Positions 1 through 11,673 are shown, counted from the first letter of the stretch. The stretch is 64,000 nt of DNA from Streptomyces sp. B1I3 (GCF_030816615.1 NZ_JAUSYD010000001.1:6594501-6658500); one strand, 5' to 3'. The notes: a model not told the origin generated them from the sequence alone. A program made the numbers and translations.

Positions 1-426
1 CCGGCGGACGCGGAGCTCGGCCACCGGCTGGTCGCCATCGAAGAGGGCATCGAGCGGTGGCTCGACGAGTACCGCCCCGAATTCGTCGCTGTGGAACGCG
101 TGTTCAGCCAGCACAACGTACGTACGGTGATGGGCACCGCCCAGGCCAGCGCGGTCGCCATGCTGTGCGCCTCCCGCCGCGGGATTCCGGTCGCCCTGCA
201 CACCCCCAGTGAGGTCAAGGCCGCCGTCACCGGGTCAGGCCGTGCCGACAAGGCCCAGGTCGGGGCGATGGTGACCCGGCTGCTGCGGCTCGACGCGCCC
301 CCGAAGCCCGCCGACGCGGCCGACGCCCTCGCCCTCGCCATCTGCCACATCTGGCGCGCACCCGCGCAGAACCGACTGCAGCAGGCTGTCGCCGCCCACC
401 GCACGCTGAAAGGCCGTACCGCATGA
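1..426 (+). CDS. ruvC: RuvC Holliday-junction resolvase, 3' part
   Basis: C-terminal 141 residues of RuvC, the endonuclease that cuts Holliday junctions moved by RuvAB during recombination and repair. The frame is open from the window edge, so roughly the first 40 residues, including the first catalytic aspartate, lie outside. Family landmarks are visible: V-E-R-V-F-S-Q-H-N around visible residues 31-39, whose glutamate is a catalytic acid, the V-M-G-T-A-Q-A-S segment, and the C-terminal D-A-A-D-A-L-A-L-A motif holding the last metal-binding aspartates. The stop codon overlaps the ruvA start as ATGA, so ruvC-ruvA are translationally coupled. Identification is secure; only the 5' end is missing. 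Confidence 0.96.
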   Translation, partial: PADAELGHRLVAIEEGIERWLDEYRPEFVAVERVFSQHNVRTVMGTAQASAVAMLCASRRGIPVALHTPSEVKAAVTGSGRADKAQVGAMVTRLLRLDAPPKPADAADALALAICHIWRAPAQNRLQQAVAAHRTLKGRTA

Positions 427-1049
427 TCGCCTTCGTCTCCGGCCCGGTGGCCGCCCTCGCCCCCTCCACGGTCGTGGTCGAGGTCGGCGGCATCGGCATG
501 GCCGTCCAGTGCACGCCCGGCACGCTCGCCGGCCTGCGCATCGGCAAGGAGGCCAGGCTGGCCACCTCCCTCGTCGTGCGGGAGGACTCGCTCACCCTGT
601 ACGGCTTCGCCGACGACGACGAGCGCCAGGTCTTCGAGCTCCTCCAGACCGCCAGCGGCGTCGGCCCGCGGCTCGCCCAGGCCATGCTCGCCACCCACAG
701 CCCGGACGCGCTGCGCATCGCCGTCGCCACCGGCGACGAGAAGGCGCTCACCGCCGTGTCCGGCATCGGCAAGAAGGGCGCCCAGAAGCTCCTGCTGGAG
801 CTCAAGGACCGGCTCGGCGAGCCCGTCGGCGCGCACATCGGCCAGCAGGGCATCGGCGCCGCCGTCACCTCCTCCTGGCGCGACCAGCTGCAGGCCGCCC
901 TCATCGGCCTCGGTTACGCCACCCGCGAGGCCGACGAGGCCGTGGCCGCCGTGGCCCCGCAGGCGGAGGCGGCGATCGCCGGGGGTGGCCAGGCCCCCGT
1001 GCCCCAGCTGCTGCGGGCCGCCCTGCAGACACTCAACCGCGCACGCTGA
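423..1049 (+). CDS. ruvA: RuvA Holliday-junction branch migration protein
   Basis: RuvA (208 aa) binds the four-way junction as a tetramer and loads the RuvB motor. The N-terminal OB-fold begins M-I-A-F-V-S-G-P-V (residues 1-65). The central region carries the paired helix-hairpin-helix signatures, seen as A-S-G-V-G-P-R-L-A and V-S-G-I-G-K-K-G-A (about 75-125). A flexible linker leads to the C-terminal RuvB-contacting domain (about 150-208). Length matches the family. The ATG overlaps the ruvC stop by four bases, and ruvB follows after 79 bases, giving the usual ruvCAB order. Confidence 0.97.
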   Translation: MIAFVSGPVAALAPSTVVVEVGGIGMAVQCTPGTLAGLRIGKEARLATSLVVREDSLTLYGFADDDERQVFELLQTASGVGPRLAQAMLATHSPDALRIAVATGDEKALTAVSGIGKKGAQKLLLELKDRLGEPVGAHIGQQGIGAAVTSSWRDQLQAALIGLGYATREADEAVAAVAPQAEAAIAGGGQAPVPQLLRAALQTLNRAR

Positions 1050-1128
1050 CCGCAGCGGCCCCCATGCCCCGCACGCCGGCCGGACACCGCACGTGCCGGC
1101 ACCGAACCACCCGAGGCGGACTGACGAG

Positions 1129-2214
1129 ATGAACTGGGACGAGACCGGGCCCGACACCGGCGAGTTGACGGACGAGCGGCCGGAGGACCGGCTGGTCGCC
1201 GCCGGCGCGGACGGCGAGGACACCGCGGTCGAGGCCGCCCTGCGCCCGAAGGACCTCGACGAGTTCGTCGGCCAGGAGAAGGTACGCGAACAGCTCGACC
1301 TGGTACTCAAGGCCGCCCGGGCCCGCGGCGCCACGGCCGACCACGTCCTGCTCTCCGGCGCCCCCGGCCTCGGCAAGACCACGCTCTCCATGATCATCGC
1401 GGCCGAGATGAACGCCCCGATCAGGATCACCTCCGGCCCGGCCATCCAGCACGCAGGCGACCTCGCGGCGATCCTCTCCTCCCTCCAGGAGGGCGAGGTC
1501 CTCTTCCTCGACGAGATCCACCGCATGTCGCGGCCCGCCGAGGAGATGCTCTACATGGCGATGGAGGACTTCCGCGTCGACGTCATCGTCGGCAAGGGCC
1601 CCGGCGCCACGGCCATCCCGCTCGAACTGCCGCCGTTCACCCTCGTCGGTGCCACCACCAGGGCCGGACTCCTGCCGCCCCCGCTGCGGGACCGCTTCGG
1701 TTTCACCGGCCACATGGAGTTCTACGAGCCCACGGAGCTGGAGCGCGTCATCCACCGCTCCGCCGGTCTCCTCGACGTGGCCATAGACACGGCGGGGGCC
1801 GCGGAGATCGCCGGCCGCTCCCGAGGCACGCCGCGGATCGCCAACCGGCTGCTGCGCCGGGTCCGGGACTACGCCCAGGTCAAGGCCGAGGGGCGGATCG
1901 ACCGCGACATCGCCGCCGCGGCCCTGCGGGTGTACGAGGTCGACGCCCGCGGCCTGGACCGGCTGGACCGCGCCGTGCTCGTCGCCCTGCTGAAGCTGTT
2001 CGGCGGCGGGCCCGTCGGCCTGTCCACCCTCGCGGTCGCGGTGGGGGAGGAGCGCGAGACGGTCGAGGAGGTCGCCGAGCCCTTCCTCGTACGCGAAGGG
2101 CTGCTCGCCCGGACCCCTCGCGGGCGGGTCGCCACCCCCGCGGCGTGGGCCCATCTCGGGCTCGTACCGCCGCAGCACGGCGCAAAGGGACAACAGGGCC
2201 TGTTCGGGGCGTGA
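1129..2214 (+). CDS. ruvB: RuvB branch migration ATPase
   Basis: RuvB (361 aa) is the hexameric AAA+ motor that drives branch migration with RuvA. The Walker A sequence GAPGLGKT is at residues 77-84, the Walker B segment with DEIH starts at about residue 128, and the GATTRAG sensor region and the arginine-finger region LRDRFGF follow. The C-terminal winged-helix domain (about 270-350) binds DNA. The start chosen is ATG 1129 (MNWDETG). The reading frame is open further upstream, but the earlier residues overlap ruvA and have no family resemblance. A short acidic N-terminal tail of about 30 residues precedes the AAA+ core, as in other streptomycetes. Confidence 0.97.
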   Translation: MNWDETGPDTGELTDERPEDRLVAAGADGEDTAVEAALRPKDLDEFVGQEKVREQLDLVLKAARARGATADHVLLSGAPGLGKTTLSMIIAAEMNAPIRITSGPAIQHAGDLAAILSSLQEGEVLFLDEIHRMSRPAEEMLYMAMEDFRVDVIVGKGPGATAIPLELPPFTLVGATTRAGLLPPPLRDRFGFTGHMEFYEPTELERVIHRSAGLLDVAIDTAGAAEIAGRSRGTPRIANRLLRRVRDYAQVKAEGRIDRDIAAAALRVYEVDARGLDRLDRAVLVALLKLFGGGPVGLSTLAVAVGEERETVEEVAEPFLVREGLLARTPRGRVATPAAWAHLGLVPPQHGAKGQQGLFGA

Positions 2215-2261
2215 TGCGTCACAGGTTTTCGCCGAGGGGAACCACGGTGCCATGCTGGGCG

Positions 2262-2291
2262 TTGTTCCAATGATGCGGACTCGCTTAGACT
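2262..2291 (+). promoter_or_regulatory. Candidate sigma-70-type promoter for yajC-secDF
   Basis: TTGTTC (2262-2267) and TAGACT (2286-2291) are separated by 18 bases and resemble the Streptomyces vegetative consensus TTGACN/TAGRRT. They lie about 90 bases before the yajC start, in the gap after ruvB. This is a pattern match only. Confidence 0.45.
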
Positions 2292-2380
2292 CCGCCGATG
2301 CCGCCCGTACAGGTCGGTGTACCCACCCCCGTAGATACAGGCCGTCTTTCAGCGCGGTCGTGCGAAGGAAGTTCCGTCCC

Positions 2381-2857
2381 GTGAGTCTCGTGACCCTCCT
2401 CCCCTTCATCGTGCTCATCGGGGCCATGTTCCTGATGACCCGGTCCGCCAAGAAGAAGCAGCAGGCGGCTGCGCAGATGCGCAACGACATGCAGCCCGGT
2501 ACCGGCGTCCGGACGATCGGGGGCATGTACGCCACCGTCAAGGAGATCCTGGACGACACGGTCGTCCTCGAGGTCGCGCCCGGCGTTCACGCCGTCTACG
2601 CCAAGAACGCCATCGGCGCCGTCCTGGACGACGCGGAGTACAACCGCATCGTCCACGGTGACGACGACCTGGAGGTCGGCGGCGCGGTCGTGCCGGACGA
2701 CGCCTCCTCGCTCACCGCCGGGCCGGCGGACGCGGAAGGCGACGCGGACGACGCGAAGACGGACCTGACCAAGAAGGCCGAGGTCGACACCCCCGCGCCG
2801 AAGGTCCCCGAGGTCAAGGACGCCGAGGCCGAGGACGGCAAGGGCGACGCGAAGTAG
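2381..2857 (+). CDS. yajC: YajC, Sec translocase accessory subunit
   Basis: YajC (158 aa) is the small membrane partner of SecDF in the Sec export machinery. It begins with one transmembrane helix (residues about 4-21) followed by the family's basic stretch (TRSAKKKQQ) and the conserved G-T-G-V-R-T-I-G-G-M-Y-A segment. A long acidic Asp/Glu/Lys-rich tail (about 95-158) is common in actinobacteria. The start is GTG 2381, preceded by AAGGAAG at good spacing. An in-frame upstream start at 2252 exists but would add a non-membrane, Arg-rich segment in front of the helix and lies inside the candidate promoter. secD follows after 147 bases. Confidence 0.93.
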   Translation: MSLVTLLPFIVLIGAMFLMTRSAKKKQQAAAQMRNDMQPGTGVRTIGGMYATVKEILDDTVVLEVAPGVHAVYAKNAIGAVLDDAEYNRIVHGDDDLEVGGAVVPDDASSLTAGPADAEGDADDAKTDLTKKAEVDTPAPKVPEVKDAEAEDGKGDAK

Positions 2858-2871
2858 CTCCACGATTCCGG

Positions 2872-2901
2872 GACGCCGGGCGCCTGCGGGTGTCCGGCGT
2901 C
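2872..2901 (+). other. Hairpin in the yajC-secD gap
   Basis: An 8-base inverted repeat (gacgccgg / ccggcgtc) with a 14-base loop lies just after the yajC stop. No T-tract follows. It could be a partial terminator or an mRNA processing site that sets yajC against secD levels. Confidence 0.3.
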
Positions 2902-3004
2902 TCTCGGGCCGTGGGGCCCTCTGCGGGGTCGGGTCCCCACAACACTTAGCGGCCGCTCGGGCGCGTACCCGGCGCGGGGCGGTTGGACAGGGAGAAACGA
3001 AAAG

Positions 3005-4762
3005 GTGGCAGCACCGAAGAAGGGCCGGGGACCAACCGGTGGACAGGGCAAGCCGGGCCGTGCCCTGGCTTTGATCCTCATCGCCATGGTCGCGCTCACC
3101 GGCGGGATGTTCCTGTCCGGTCACACCACGCCTCGGCTTGGTATCGACCTGGCAGGCGGCACCTCGATCACGCTCAAGGCGAAGAGCCAGCCGGGCAAGC
3201 CTGACGCGATCAACGAGACCAACATGAACACCGCGGTCAGCATCATCGAACGCCGTGTCAATGGTCTGGGTGTCTCCGAGGCCGAGGTTCAGACCCAGGG
3301 CAAGTCGAACATCATCGTCAACATCCCCAAGGGGACGAATTCGAAGCAGGCCCGGGACCAGGTCGGTACGACCGCCCAGCTCTACTTCCGTCCCGTGCTC
3401 ACCGTCGCCGGGGGCGAACCGACGCCCACCGGTTCGGCGAGCCCGTCCGCGAGCGGTACCGGGAAGCCGAACGCCACGCCCAGTGCGAAGGCGAGCGACC
3501 CGGAGACCGCCTCCGACGGCAAGGGCACGCCCTCGGCGAACGCCACCACCCAGGGCCGTGCCGTCACCGGCGCCCTGAAGCAGGACGCGACGCCGAGCGC
3601 AGGCGCCTCCGCCGATGCCAAGGCCACCGACAGCCCCGCGGCCACCGGTGCGCCCGACCCGGCCACCGCCGCGCTGGAGAAGAAGTTCACCGCGCTGGAC
3701 TGCGGCGACGCCGCAGCCCGTGCCAAGGCCGGCGACGGCGTCAAGCCCGAGGACCCCACGGTCGCGTGCAGTTCCGAGGGTGACGCCAAGTACCTCCTCG
3801 GCCCGGCCGAGGTCTCCGGTACGGACGTCGACGACGCGAAGGCGCAGTTCGACCAGCAGCGCGGCATCTGGCTCGTCTCGATGGAGTTCACCGACAAGGG
3901 CTCCAAGAAGTTCCAGACGATCACGAAGAAGCTCTCGGCCCAGCAGTCGCCGCAGAACCAGTTCGCCATCTCCCTCGACGGCGAGGTCGTCTCGGCACCC
4001 CAGGTGAACGAGACGCTCAGCGGCAGCGCCGAGATCTCCGGCAGCTTCACCCAGCAGTCGGCCGAGGACCTGGCCAACGTCCTGTCCTACGGTGCGCTCC
4101 CGCTCTCCTTCAGCGAGGACACGGTCACCACCGTCACCGCCGCTCTCGGTGGCGAGCAGCTCAAGGCCGGCCTCATCGCCGGTGCCATCGGGCTGGCCCT
4201 GGTCGTGATCTACCTGGTGGCCTACTACCGCGGCCTGGCGCTCATCGCGCTCCTCAGCCTCCTGGTCTCCGGGGTCCTGACCTACACGATCATGGCGTTG
4301 CTCGGCCCGGCCATCGGCTTCGCGCTGAACCTCCCCGCCGTCTGCGGTGCCATCGTGGCGATCGGAATCACGGCGGACTCGTTCATCGTCTACTTCGAAC
4401 GCATCCGGGACGAGATCAGGGAAGGCCGTACGCTCCGTCCGGCCGTCGAGCGCGCATGGCCCAGGGCCCGGCGCACCATCCTGGTCTCCGACTTCGTGTC
4501 GTTCCTCGCCGCCGCGGTGCTCTTCCTCGTCACGGTCGGCAAGGTCCAGGGTTTCGCGTTCACGCTCGGTCTCACGACCCTGCTCGACGTCGTCGTGGTG
4601 TTCCTCTTCACCAAGCCGGTCATGACGCTCATGGCCCGCACGAAGTTCTTCGCCAGCGGCAACTCGTGGTCCGGTCTGGACCCGAAGCGGCTGGGCGCCA
4701 AGCCTCCGCTGCGCCGCACGCGCCGTGTCAACGCCCGCACCGACCACCCGAAGGAGGCCTGA
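3005..4762 (+). CDS. secD: SecD, protein translocase subunit
   Basis: SecD (585 aa) is a membrane component of the SecDF motor that uses the proton gradient to pull exported proteins outward. One N-terminal helix (about 22-40) precedes the large extracytoplasmic P1 region, which carries the D-L-A-G-G-T motif near residue 48. Five further helices lie in the C-terminal third (about 390-545). An unusual Ala/Thr/Ser/Pro/Gly-rich spacer of about 85 residues (about 138-222) interrupts the P1 domain. The start is GTG 3005, with GGGAG upstream. The secF start lies two bases after the stop. Confidence 0.96.
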   Translation: MAAPKKGRGPTGGQGKPGRALALILIAMVALTGGMFLSGHTTPRLGIDLAGGTSITLKAKSQPGKPDAINETNMNTAVSIIERRVNGLGVSEAEVQTQGKSNIIVNIPKGTNSKQARDQVGTTAQLYFRPVLTVAGGEPTPTGSASPSASGTGKPNATPSAKASDPETASDGKGTPSANATTQGRAVTGALKQDATPSAGASADAKATDSPAATGAPDPATAALEKKFTALDCGDAAARAKAGDGVKPEDPTVACSSEGDAKYLLGPAEVSGTDVDDAKAQFDQQRGIWLVSMEFTDKGSKKFQTITKKLSAQQSPQNQFAISLDGEVVSAPQVNETLSGSAEISGSFTQQSAEDLANVLSYGALPLSFSEDTVTTVTAALGGEQLKAGLIAGAIGLALVVIYLVAYYRGLALIALLSLLVSGVLTYTIMALLGPAIGFALNLPAVCGAIVAIGITADSFIVYFERIRDEIREGRTLRPAVERAWPRARRTILVSDFVSFLAAAVLFLVTVGKVQGFAFTLGLTTLLDVVVVFLFTKPVMTLMARTKFFASGNSWSGLDPKRLGAKPPLRRTRRVNARTDHPKEA

Positions 4763-4763
4763 G

Positions 4764-5873
4764 ATGTCGCGACTCGGCGATCTCGGCGCCCGGCTCTACC
4801 GAGGCGAGGTCGGTTACGACTTCATCGGCAAGCGCAAGATCTGGTACGGCGTCTCGATCCTGATCACCATCACGGCCATCGTCGGCCTGGCGGTCAGCGG
4901 CCTCAACATGGGCATCGAGTTCAAGGGCGGGGCGGTCTTCACGACCGACAGCAAGGCGAAGGTCTCCGTCTCGCAGGCCCACGAGGACGCGGTGACGGCC
5001 TCCGGCCACGAGGCGATCGTCCAGGAGCTCGGCAACGGCGGCCTCCGGATCCAGATCACCGAGGTCGACACCGACAAGGCCGACCAGATCAAGGCCCAGC
5101 TCTCCGACGACCTCGGCATCCCCGAGTCGAAGATCAACGCTGACCTCGTCGGCCCCAGCTGGGGTGAGCAGATCGCCAACAAGGCCTGGACCGGCCTCGG
5201 CATCTTCATGGTCCTGGTGGTGGTCTACCTGGCCATCGCCTTCGAGTGGCGGATGGCCATCGCCGCCCTCGTGGCGCTGATCCACGACATCACCATCACG
5301 GTCGGCATCTACGCCCTCGTGGGCTTCGAGGTCACCCCGGGCACCGTGATCGGCCTGCTGACGATCCTCGGTTACTCCCTCTACGACACGGTCGTCGTCT
5401 TCGACAGCCTGAAGGAGGGCTCGAAGGGGATCACCAAGCAGACCCGGTGGACCTACAGCGAGATCGCCAACCGCTCCATCAACGGCACGCTGGTGCGCTC
5501 CATCAACACCACCGTCGTCGCGCTGCTGCCGGTTGCCGGTCTGCTGTTCATCGGTGGCGGCGTCCTCGGCGCCGGCATGCTGAACGACATCTCGCTGTCG
5601 CTCTTCGTCGGCCTCGCCGCCGGTGCGTACTCCTCGATCTTCATCGCCACTCCGCTGGTCGCCGACCTCAAGGAACGCGAGCCGCAGATGAAGGCCCTGA
5701 AGAAGAGGATCCTCGCCAAGCGGGCCGCTGCCGCGGCCAAGGGTGAGTCCCCCGAGGACGACGGTGACGACCAGGCGCAGGACTTCGGCCCGGAGGCCGA
5801 GACCGCCGGGGCCGTCATCGGTCAGCGCCGCCAGCACGGCGGCCACGGCCGGACCCCGGGGAACCGCCGATGA
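4764..5873 (+). CDS. secF: SecF, protein translocase subunit
   Basis: SecF (369 aa) pairs with SecD. It has a first helix at about 28-48, the conserved G-I-E-F-K-G-G motif just after it, an extracytoplasmic P4 domain (about 55-135), and five helices including the I-G-L-L-T-I-L-G-Y-S-L-Y-D-T-V-V-V-F-D signature. The C-terminal tail (about 315-369) is charged and disordered. The start is ATG 4764, preceded by a strong AAGGAGG that sits inside the end of secD, so the two genes are translationally coupled. The stop overlaps the apt start. Confidence 0.96.
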   Translation: MSRLGDLGARLYRGEVGYDFIGKRKIWYGVSILITITAIVGLAVSGLNMGIEFKGGAVFTTDSKAKVSVSQAHEDAVTASGHEAIVQELGNGGLRIQITEVDTDKADQIKAQLSDDLGIPESKINADLVGPSWGEQIANKAWTGLGIFMVLVVVYLAIAFEWRMAIAALVALIHDITITVGIYALVGFEVTPGTVIGLLTILGYSLYDTVVVFDSLKEGSKGITKQTRWTYSEIANRSINGTLVRSINTTVVALLPVAGLLFIGGGVLGAGMLNDISLSLFVGLAAGAYSSIFIATPLVADLKEREPQMKALKKRILAKRAAAAAKGESPEDDGDDQAQDFGPEAETAGAVIGQRRQHGGHGRTPGNRR

Positions 5874-6418
5874 CGAGCACGGCCTCGACCCGCGACCTCC
5901 TGCTCAGCCGGATCCGTGACGTGCCGGACTACCCGAAGCCGGGAGTCCTCTTCAAGGACATCACCCCGCTCCTCGCGGATCCGGCCGCCTTCTCGGCGCT
6001 CACCGACTCCCTCGCCGAGCTCTGTGTACGGCACGGGGCCACCAAGATCGTCGGCCTCGAGGCGCGCGGGTTCATCCTGGCGGCGCCGGTCGCAGTCCGG
6101 GCCGGGCTCGGCTTCGTACCCGTGCGCAAGGCCGGAAAGCTGCCCGGGGCGACCCTCGCGCAGGCCTACGAGCTGGAGTACGGCACGGCGGAGATCGAGA
6201 TCCACGCGGAGGACCTGGACTCCGACGACCGGATCATGGTCATCGACGACGTCCTGGCCACCGGCGGTACCGCGGAAGCCTCGCTGGAGCTGATCCGGCG
6301 GGCCGGCGCCCAGGTCGCGGGGGTGTCCGTCCTCATGGAGCTCGGATTCCTCGGCGGCCGGGCACGGCTCGAGGCGGGGCTGCGAGGCGCCCCGGTCGAG
6401 GCACTGATCACGCTCTGA
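5870..6418 (+). CDS. apt: Adenine phosphoribosyltransferase
   Basis: Apt (182 aa) salvages adenine with PRPP to make AMP. The type I phosphoribosyltransferase PRPP loop is visible as M-V-I-D-D-V-L-A-T-G-G-T-A (about 123-135), and the family segment P-G-V-L-F-K-D-I-T-P-L-L is near residue 25. The ATG overlaps the secF stop (ATGA). The secDF-apt-relA order is conserved in actinobacteria. A strong hairpin follows 34 bases after the stop and ends the yajC-secD-secF-apt unit. Confidence 0.95.
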   Translation: MTSTASTRDLLLSRIRDVPDYPKPGVLFKDITPLLADPAAFSALTDSLAELCVRHGATKIVGLEARGFILAAPVAVRAGLGFVPVRKAGKLPGATLAQAYELEYGTAEIEIHAEDLDSDDRIMVIDDVLATGGTAEASLELIRRAGAQVAGVSVLMELGFLGGRARLEAGLRGAPVEALITL

Positions 6419-6452
6419 CCCCCGCGCTCCACGGCGGCGGCGGAGCACCGCA

Positions 6453-6488
6453 CGGACGGGCACCCGGGAACACCCGGGTGCCCGTCCG
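6453..6488 (+). terminator. Terminator after apt
   Basis: Perfect 16-bp inverted repeat around cggacgggcacccggg, with an AACA loop. No T-tract follows, as is common in Streptomyces. It separates apt from relA. Confidence 0.8.
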
Positions 6489-6582
6489 CGTTGTGAGGGT
6501 TCCGCCGTCCCCGGGCGAGGACCGGCCGGGGGGTCGATACCATGGGGTTTCCGGGGAGCCCGGATCCGCACGAGGAGCGCTC

Positions 6583-9243
<2,661 letters not shown>

Positions 9244-9255
9244 CACGCGGACACA

Positions 9256-9298
9256 CGAGAGGGGCTCCTGTACGTGACACGTACAGGAGCCCCTCTCG
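9256..9298. terminator. Bidirectional terminator between relA and the DUF349 gene
   Basis: Perfect 18-bp inverted repeat (cgagaggggctcctgtac and its complement) whose 7-base centre can pair three more bases. It lies between two convergent genes and can serve both. Confidence 0.88.
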
Positions 9299-9315
9299 TA
9301 CGGAACCGGCCGGCC

Positions 9316-10545
9316 TCAGCCGCCGAACTCCTCCAGGCCCTTCAGCGCCTGGTCCAGCAGCGCCTGGCGGCCCTCGAGCTCACGCGAGAGCTTGTCGGCC
9401 CGCGCGTTGTTGCCCGAGGCGCGCGCCGTGTCGATCTGCGTGCGCAGCTTGTCGACGGCCGCCTGCAGCTGACCGGTCAGACCCTCGGCGCGGGCCCGCG
9501 CCTCCGGGTTCGTCCGGCGCCACTCGGACTCCTCGGCCTCCTGGAGCGCCCGCTCCACGGCGTGCATCCGCCCCTCCACCTTCGGGCGGGCGTCGCGCGG
9601 TACATGGCCGATGGCCTCCCAGCGCTCGTTGAGGGCACGGAACGCGGCCCTGGCCGCCTTCAGGTCCGTCACGGGCACCAGCTTCTCGGCCTCGGCCGCG
9701 AGCTCCTCCTTGAGCTTGAGGTTCTCGCCCTGCTCCTCGTCGCGCTCGGCGAAGACACCGCTGCGGGCCGCGAAGAACACGTCCTGCGCGCCGCGGAAGC
9801 GGTTCCACAGCTCGTCCTCGGCCTCGCGCTGGGCGCGTCCCGCCGCCTTCCACTCGGTCATCAGGTCGCGGTAGCGCGCGGCCGTGGTGCCCCAGTCGGT
9901 CGAGCCGGAGAGCGACTCGGCCTCGGCGACCAGCTTCTCCTTGACCTTGCGGGCGTCCTCGCGCTGGGCGTCCAGGGCGGCGAAGTGGGCCTTGCGGCGC
10001 TTGGAGAAGGCGGACCGGGCGTGCGAGAAGCGGTGCCACAGCTCGTCGTCCGACTTGCGGTCGAGACGCGGCAGCCCCTTCCACGTGTCGACGAGCGCCC
10101 GCAGCCGCTCACCGGCGGACCGCCACTGCTCGCTCTGCGCCAGTTCCTCGGCCTCGACGACGAGCGCCTCCTTGGCGCCGCGCGCCTCGTCGGTCTGCTT
10201 CGCCTTCTGGATCCTGCGCTCCTCACGCCGGGAGTCGACCGTCGCGACGAGCGAGTCCAGCCGCTTGCCGAGCGCGGCGAGGTCGCCGACGGCGTGGTGC
10301 TCGTCGACCTGCTGACGCAGGTGCTCGATCGCCGCCGTGGCGTCCTTCGCCGACAGGTCGGTGGTCTTCACCCGCCGTTCGAGGAGGCCGATCTCGACCA
10401 CCAGGCCCTCGTACTTGCGCTCGAAATAGGCCAGGGCCTCCTCGGGAGAACCGGCCTGCCACGATCCGACGACCTGCTCGCCCTCGGCTGTACGCACGTA
10501 CACGGTGCCCGTCTCGTCGACACGGCCCCACGGGTCGCTGCTCAC
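9316..10545 (-). CDS. DUF349 repeat protein
   Basis: A 409-residue, highly charged, mostly helical protein built of repeated units of about 75 residues containing signatures such as E-L-W-H-R-F and E-D-E-L-W-N-R-F, typical of DUF349. Four to five repeats can be seen between about residues 100 and 390. No signal peptide or membrane helix is present. The function is not established. The start is GTG 10545 (VSSDPWGRV) with GGAGG upstream; extra upstream codons would run through GC hairpins and are not protein-like. In streptomycetes this gene is commonly found next to relA. The 190 bases upstream hold two small GC hairpins (10573-10586 and 10610-10628). Confidence 0.85.
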   Translation of the reverse strand: MSSDPWGRVDETGTVYVRTAEGEQVVGSWQAGSPEEALAYFERKYEGLVVEIGLLERRVKTTDLSAKDATAAIEHLRQQVDEHHAVGDLAALGKRLDSLVATVDSRREERRIQKAKQTDEARGAKEALVVEAEELAQSEQWRSAGERLRALVDTWKGLPRLDRKSDDELWHRFSHARSAFSKRRKAHFAALDAQREDARKVKEKLVAEAESLSGSTDWGTTAARYRDLMTEWKAAGRAQREAEDELWNRFRGAQDVFFAARSGVFAERDEEQGENLKLKEELAAEAEKLVPVTDLKAARAAFRALNERWEAIGHVPRDARPKVEGRMHAVERALQEAEESEWRRTNPEARARAEGLTGQLQAAVDKLRTQIDTARASGNNARADKLSRELEGRQALLDQALKGLEEFGG

Positions 10546-10691
10546 AGCGCCTCCTCCACCTGATGCCTGCGAGGGGGTTCGCCCCCCGTGCATCGTCCAC
10601 AGTTTCCTGGGGCGGGCAGCGCCCGCCCTGCACAACGCCAATCTAGGCGACCGGCCGCCCGGCTGTCCGCACTCCGCGCGGCCGAAATTAT

Positions 10692-10723
10692 CCGGTCCGC
10701 GCCCGGGCGCCGGGGCGGACCGG
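10692..10723 (-). terminator. Terminator after the cyclophilin gene
   Basis: A 9-bp stem (ccggtccgc / gcggaccgg), extended after a one-base bulge by a 5-bp inner stem, starts 13 bases beyond the stop codon of the minus-strand cyclophilin gene. Confidence 0.65.
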
Positions 10724-10735
10724 CCGCCCGGTCGC

Positions 10736-11524
10736 TCAGGCCTTCTCGACAGCCGCCTTCTCGACCGTGACGGTCTTCTTGGGAGCACCGTCGGCCGCCC
10801 CACCGGTGACGCCGGCTTCGGCGATCTTCTTGACGGCCTTCAGGCCGGCTTCGTCCATGGTGCCGAACGGCGTGTAGCTGGGCGGCAGTTTGGTGTCCTT
10901 GTAGACCAGGAAGAACTGGCTGCCCCCGGTCCCCGGCTGGCCGGTGTTCGCCATCGCGACCGTGCCCGCCGGATACGTCACCGAGCCGTCGTCGCCCGCC
11001 TTGCCCAGCGCGGTCAGGTTCTCGTCGGGGATCGTGTAGCCCGGACCGCCCGTTCCGTCGCCCTTCGGGTCGCCGCACTGCAGGACGAAGATGCCCTGGG
11101 TGGTCAGCCGGTGGCACTTGGTGCCGTCGAAGTACCCCTTGTCCGCGAGGGACTTGAACGAGTTCGTGGTGTGCGGGGTCTTCGCCGCGTCCATCGTGAT
11201 CGCTATGTCGCCCTGGCTGGTCTTCAGCGACATCGAGTACTTCGCCTTTTTGTCGATCTTCATCGCAGGCTCGGGCACACTGCTCTCGCTCGCCGAGGGC
11301 GACGCGGAGGGGCTCGCGGCCGCGTCCGCGGTCTTCTTGTCGCCGCCGTCGTCGCCGTCGACGGAGACGTAGGCGCCCGCACCGATGGCCGCCACCACGG
11401 CCACCGAGGACGCGATGATCACCGCGAGACGCCTGGTCCTGCGGCGCGCCTCCTCCCGGCGCTGCTGCTGCCGCTCGAACTTCTCCCGGGCGAGCTGCCG
11501 CCGCCGCTGATCGCTGCTGACCAC
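10736..11524 (-). CDS. Membrane-anchored cyclophilin-type peptidyl-prolyl isomerase
   Basis: A 262-residue protein with a short, very basic cytoplasmic N-terminus rich in Arg/Gln, one membrane helix (about 35-57), an Asp/Ala/Ser-rich linker (about 60-95), and a cyclophilin-like domain (about 103-262). Cyclophilin landmarks are C-H-R-L near residue 150 and C-G-D-P-K-G-D-G-T-G-G-P-G-Y. The usual F-x-x-Q-G-G-D core reads F-V-L-Q-C-G-D, as in several actinobacterial members. It is expected to act on exported proteins outside the membrane. The start is GTG 11524, with AAGGAG seven bases upstream. The gene is divergent from the MBL hydrolase. Confidence 0.88.
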   Translation of the reverse strand: MVSSDQRRRQLAREKFERQQQRREEARRRTRRLAVIIASSVAVVAAIGAGAYVSVDGDDGGDKKTADAAASPSASPSASESSVPEPAMKIDKKAKYSMSLKTSQGDIAITMDAAKTPHTTNSFKSLADKGYFDGTKCHRLTTQGIFVLQCGDPKGDGTGGPGYTIPDENLTALGKAGDDGSVTYPAGTVAMANTGQPGTGGSQFFLVYKDTKLPPSYTPFGTMDEAGLKAVKKIAEAGVTGGAADGAPKKTVTVEKAAVEKA

Positions 11525-11673
11525 GGGTTGGTCTCCTTGTACGTCGTGTGATCGGGCCTGGGTTGCCCCGTACGGTATATGGGTTAGCTGTGGAATGAGG
11601 AGCGCCGGTAGGCTCTGATCTGCCGCATTCCTCTCCGCGGCCCTCCCGCTACGGACGAACACTAAGGACGATC

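Noticed and set aside
2285..4747. An 820-codon minus-strand frame opposite yajC and secD
   Set aside because: Same antisense effect of GC-rich codon usage; no domain can be recognised.
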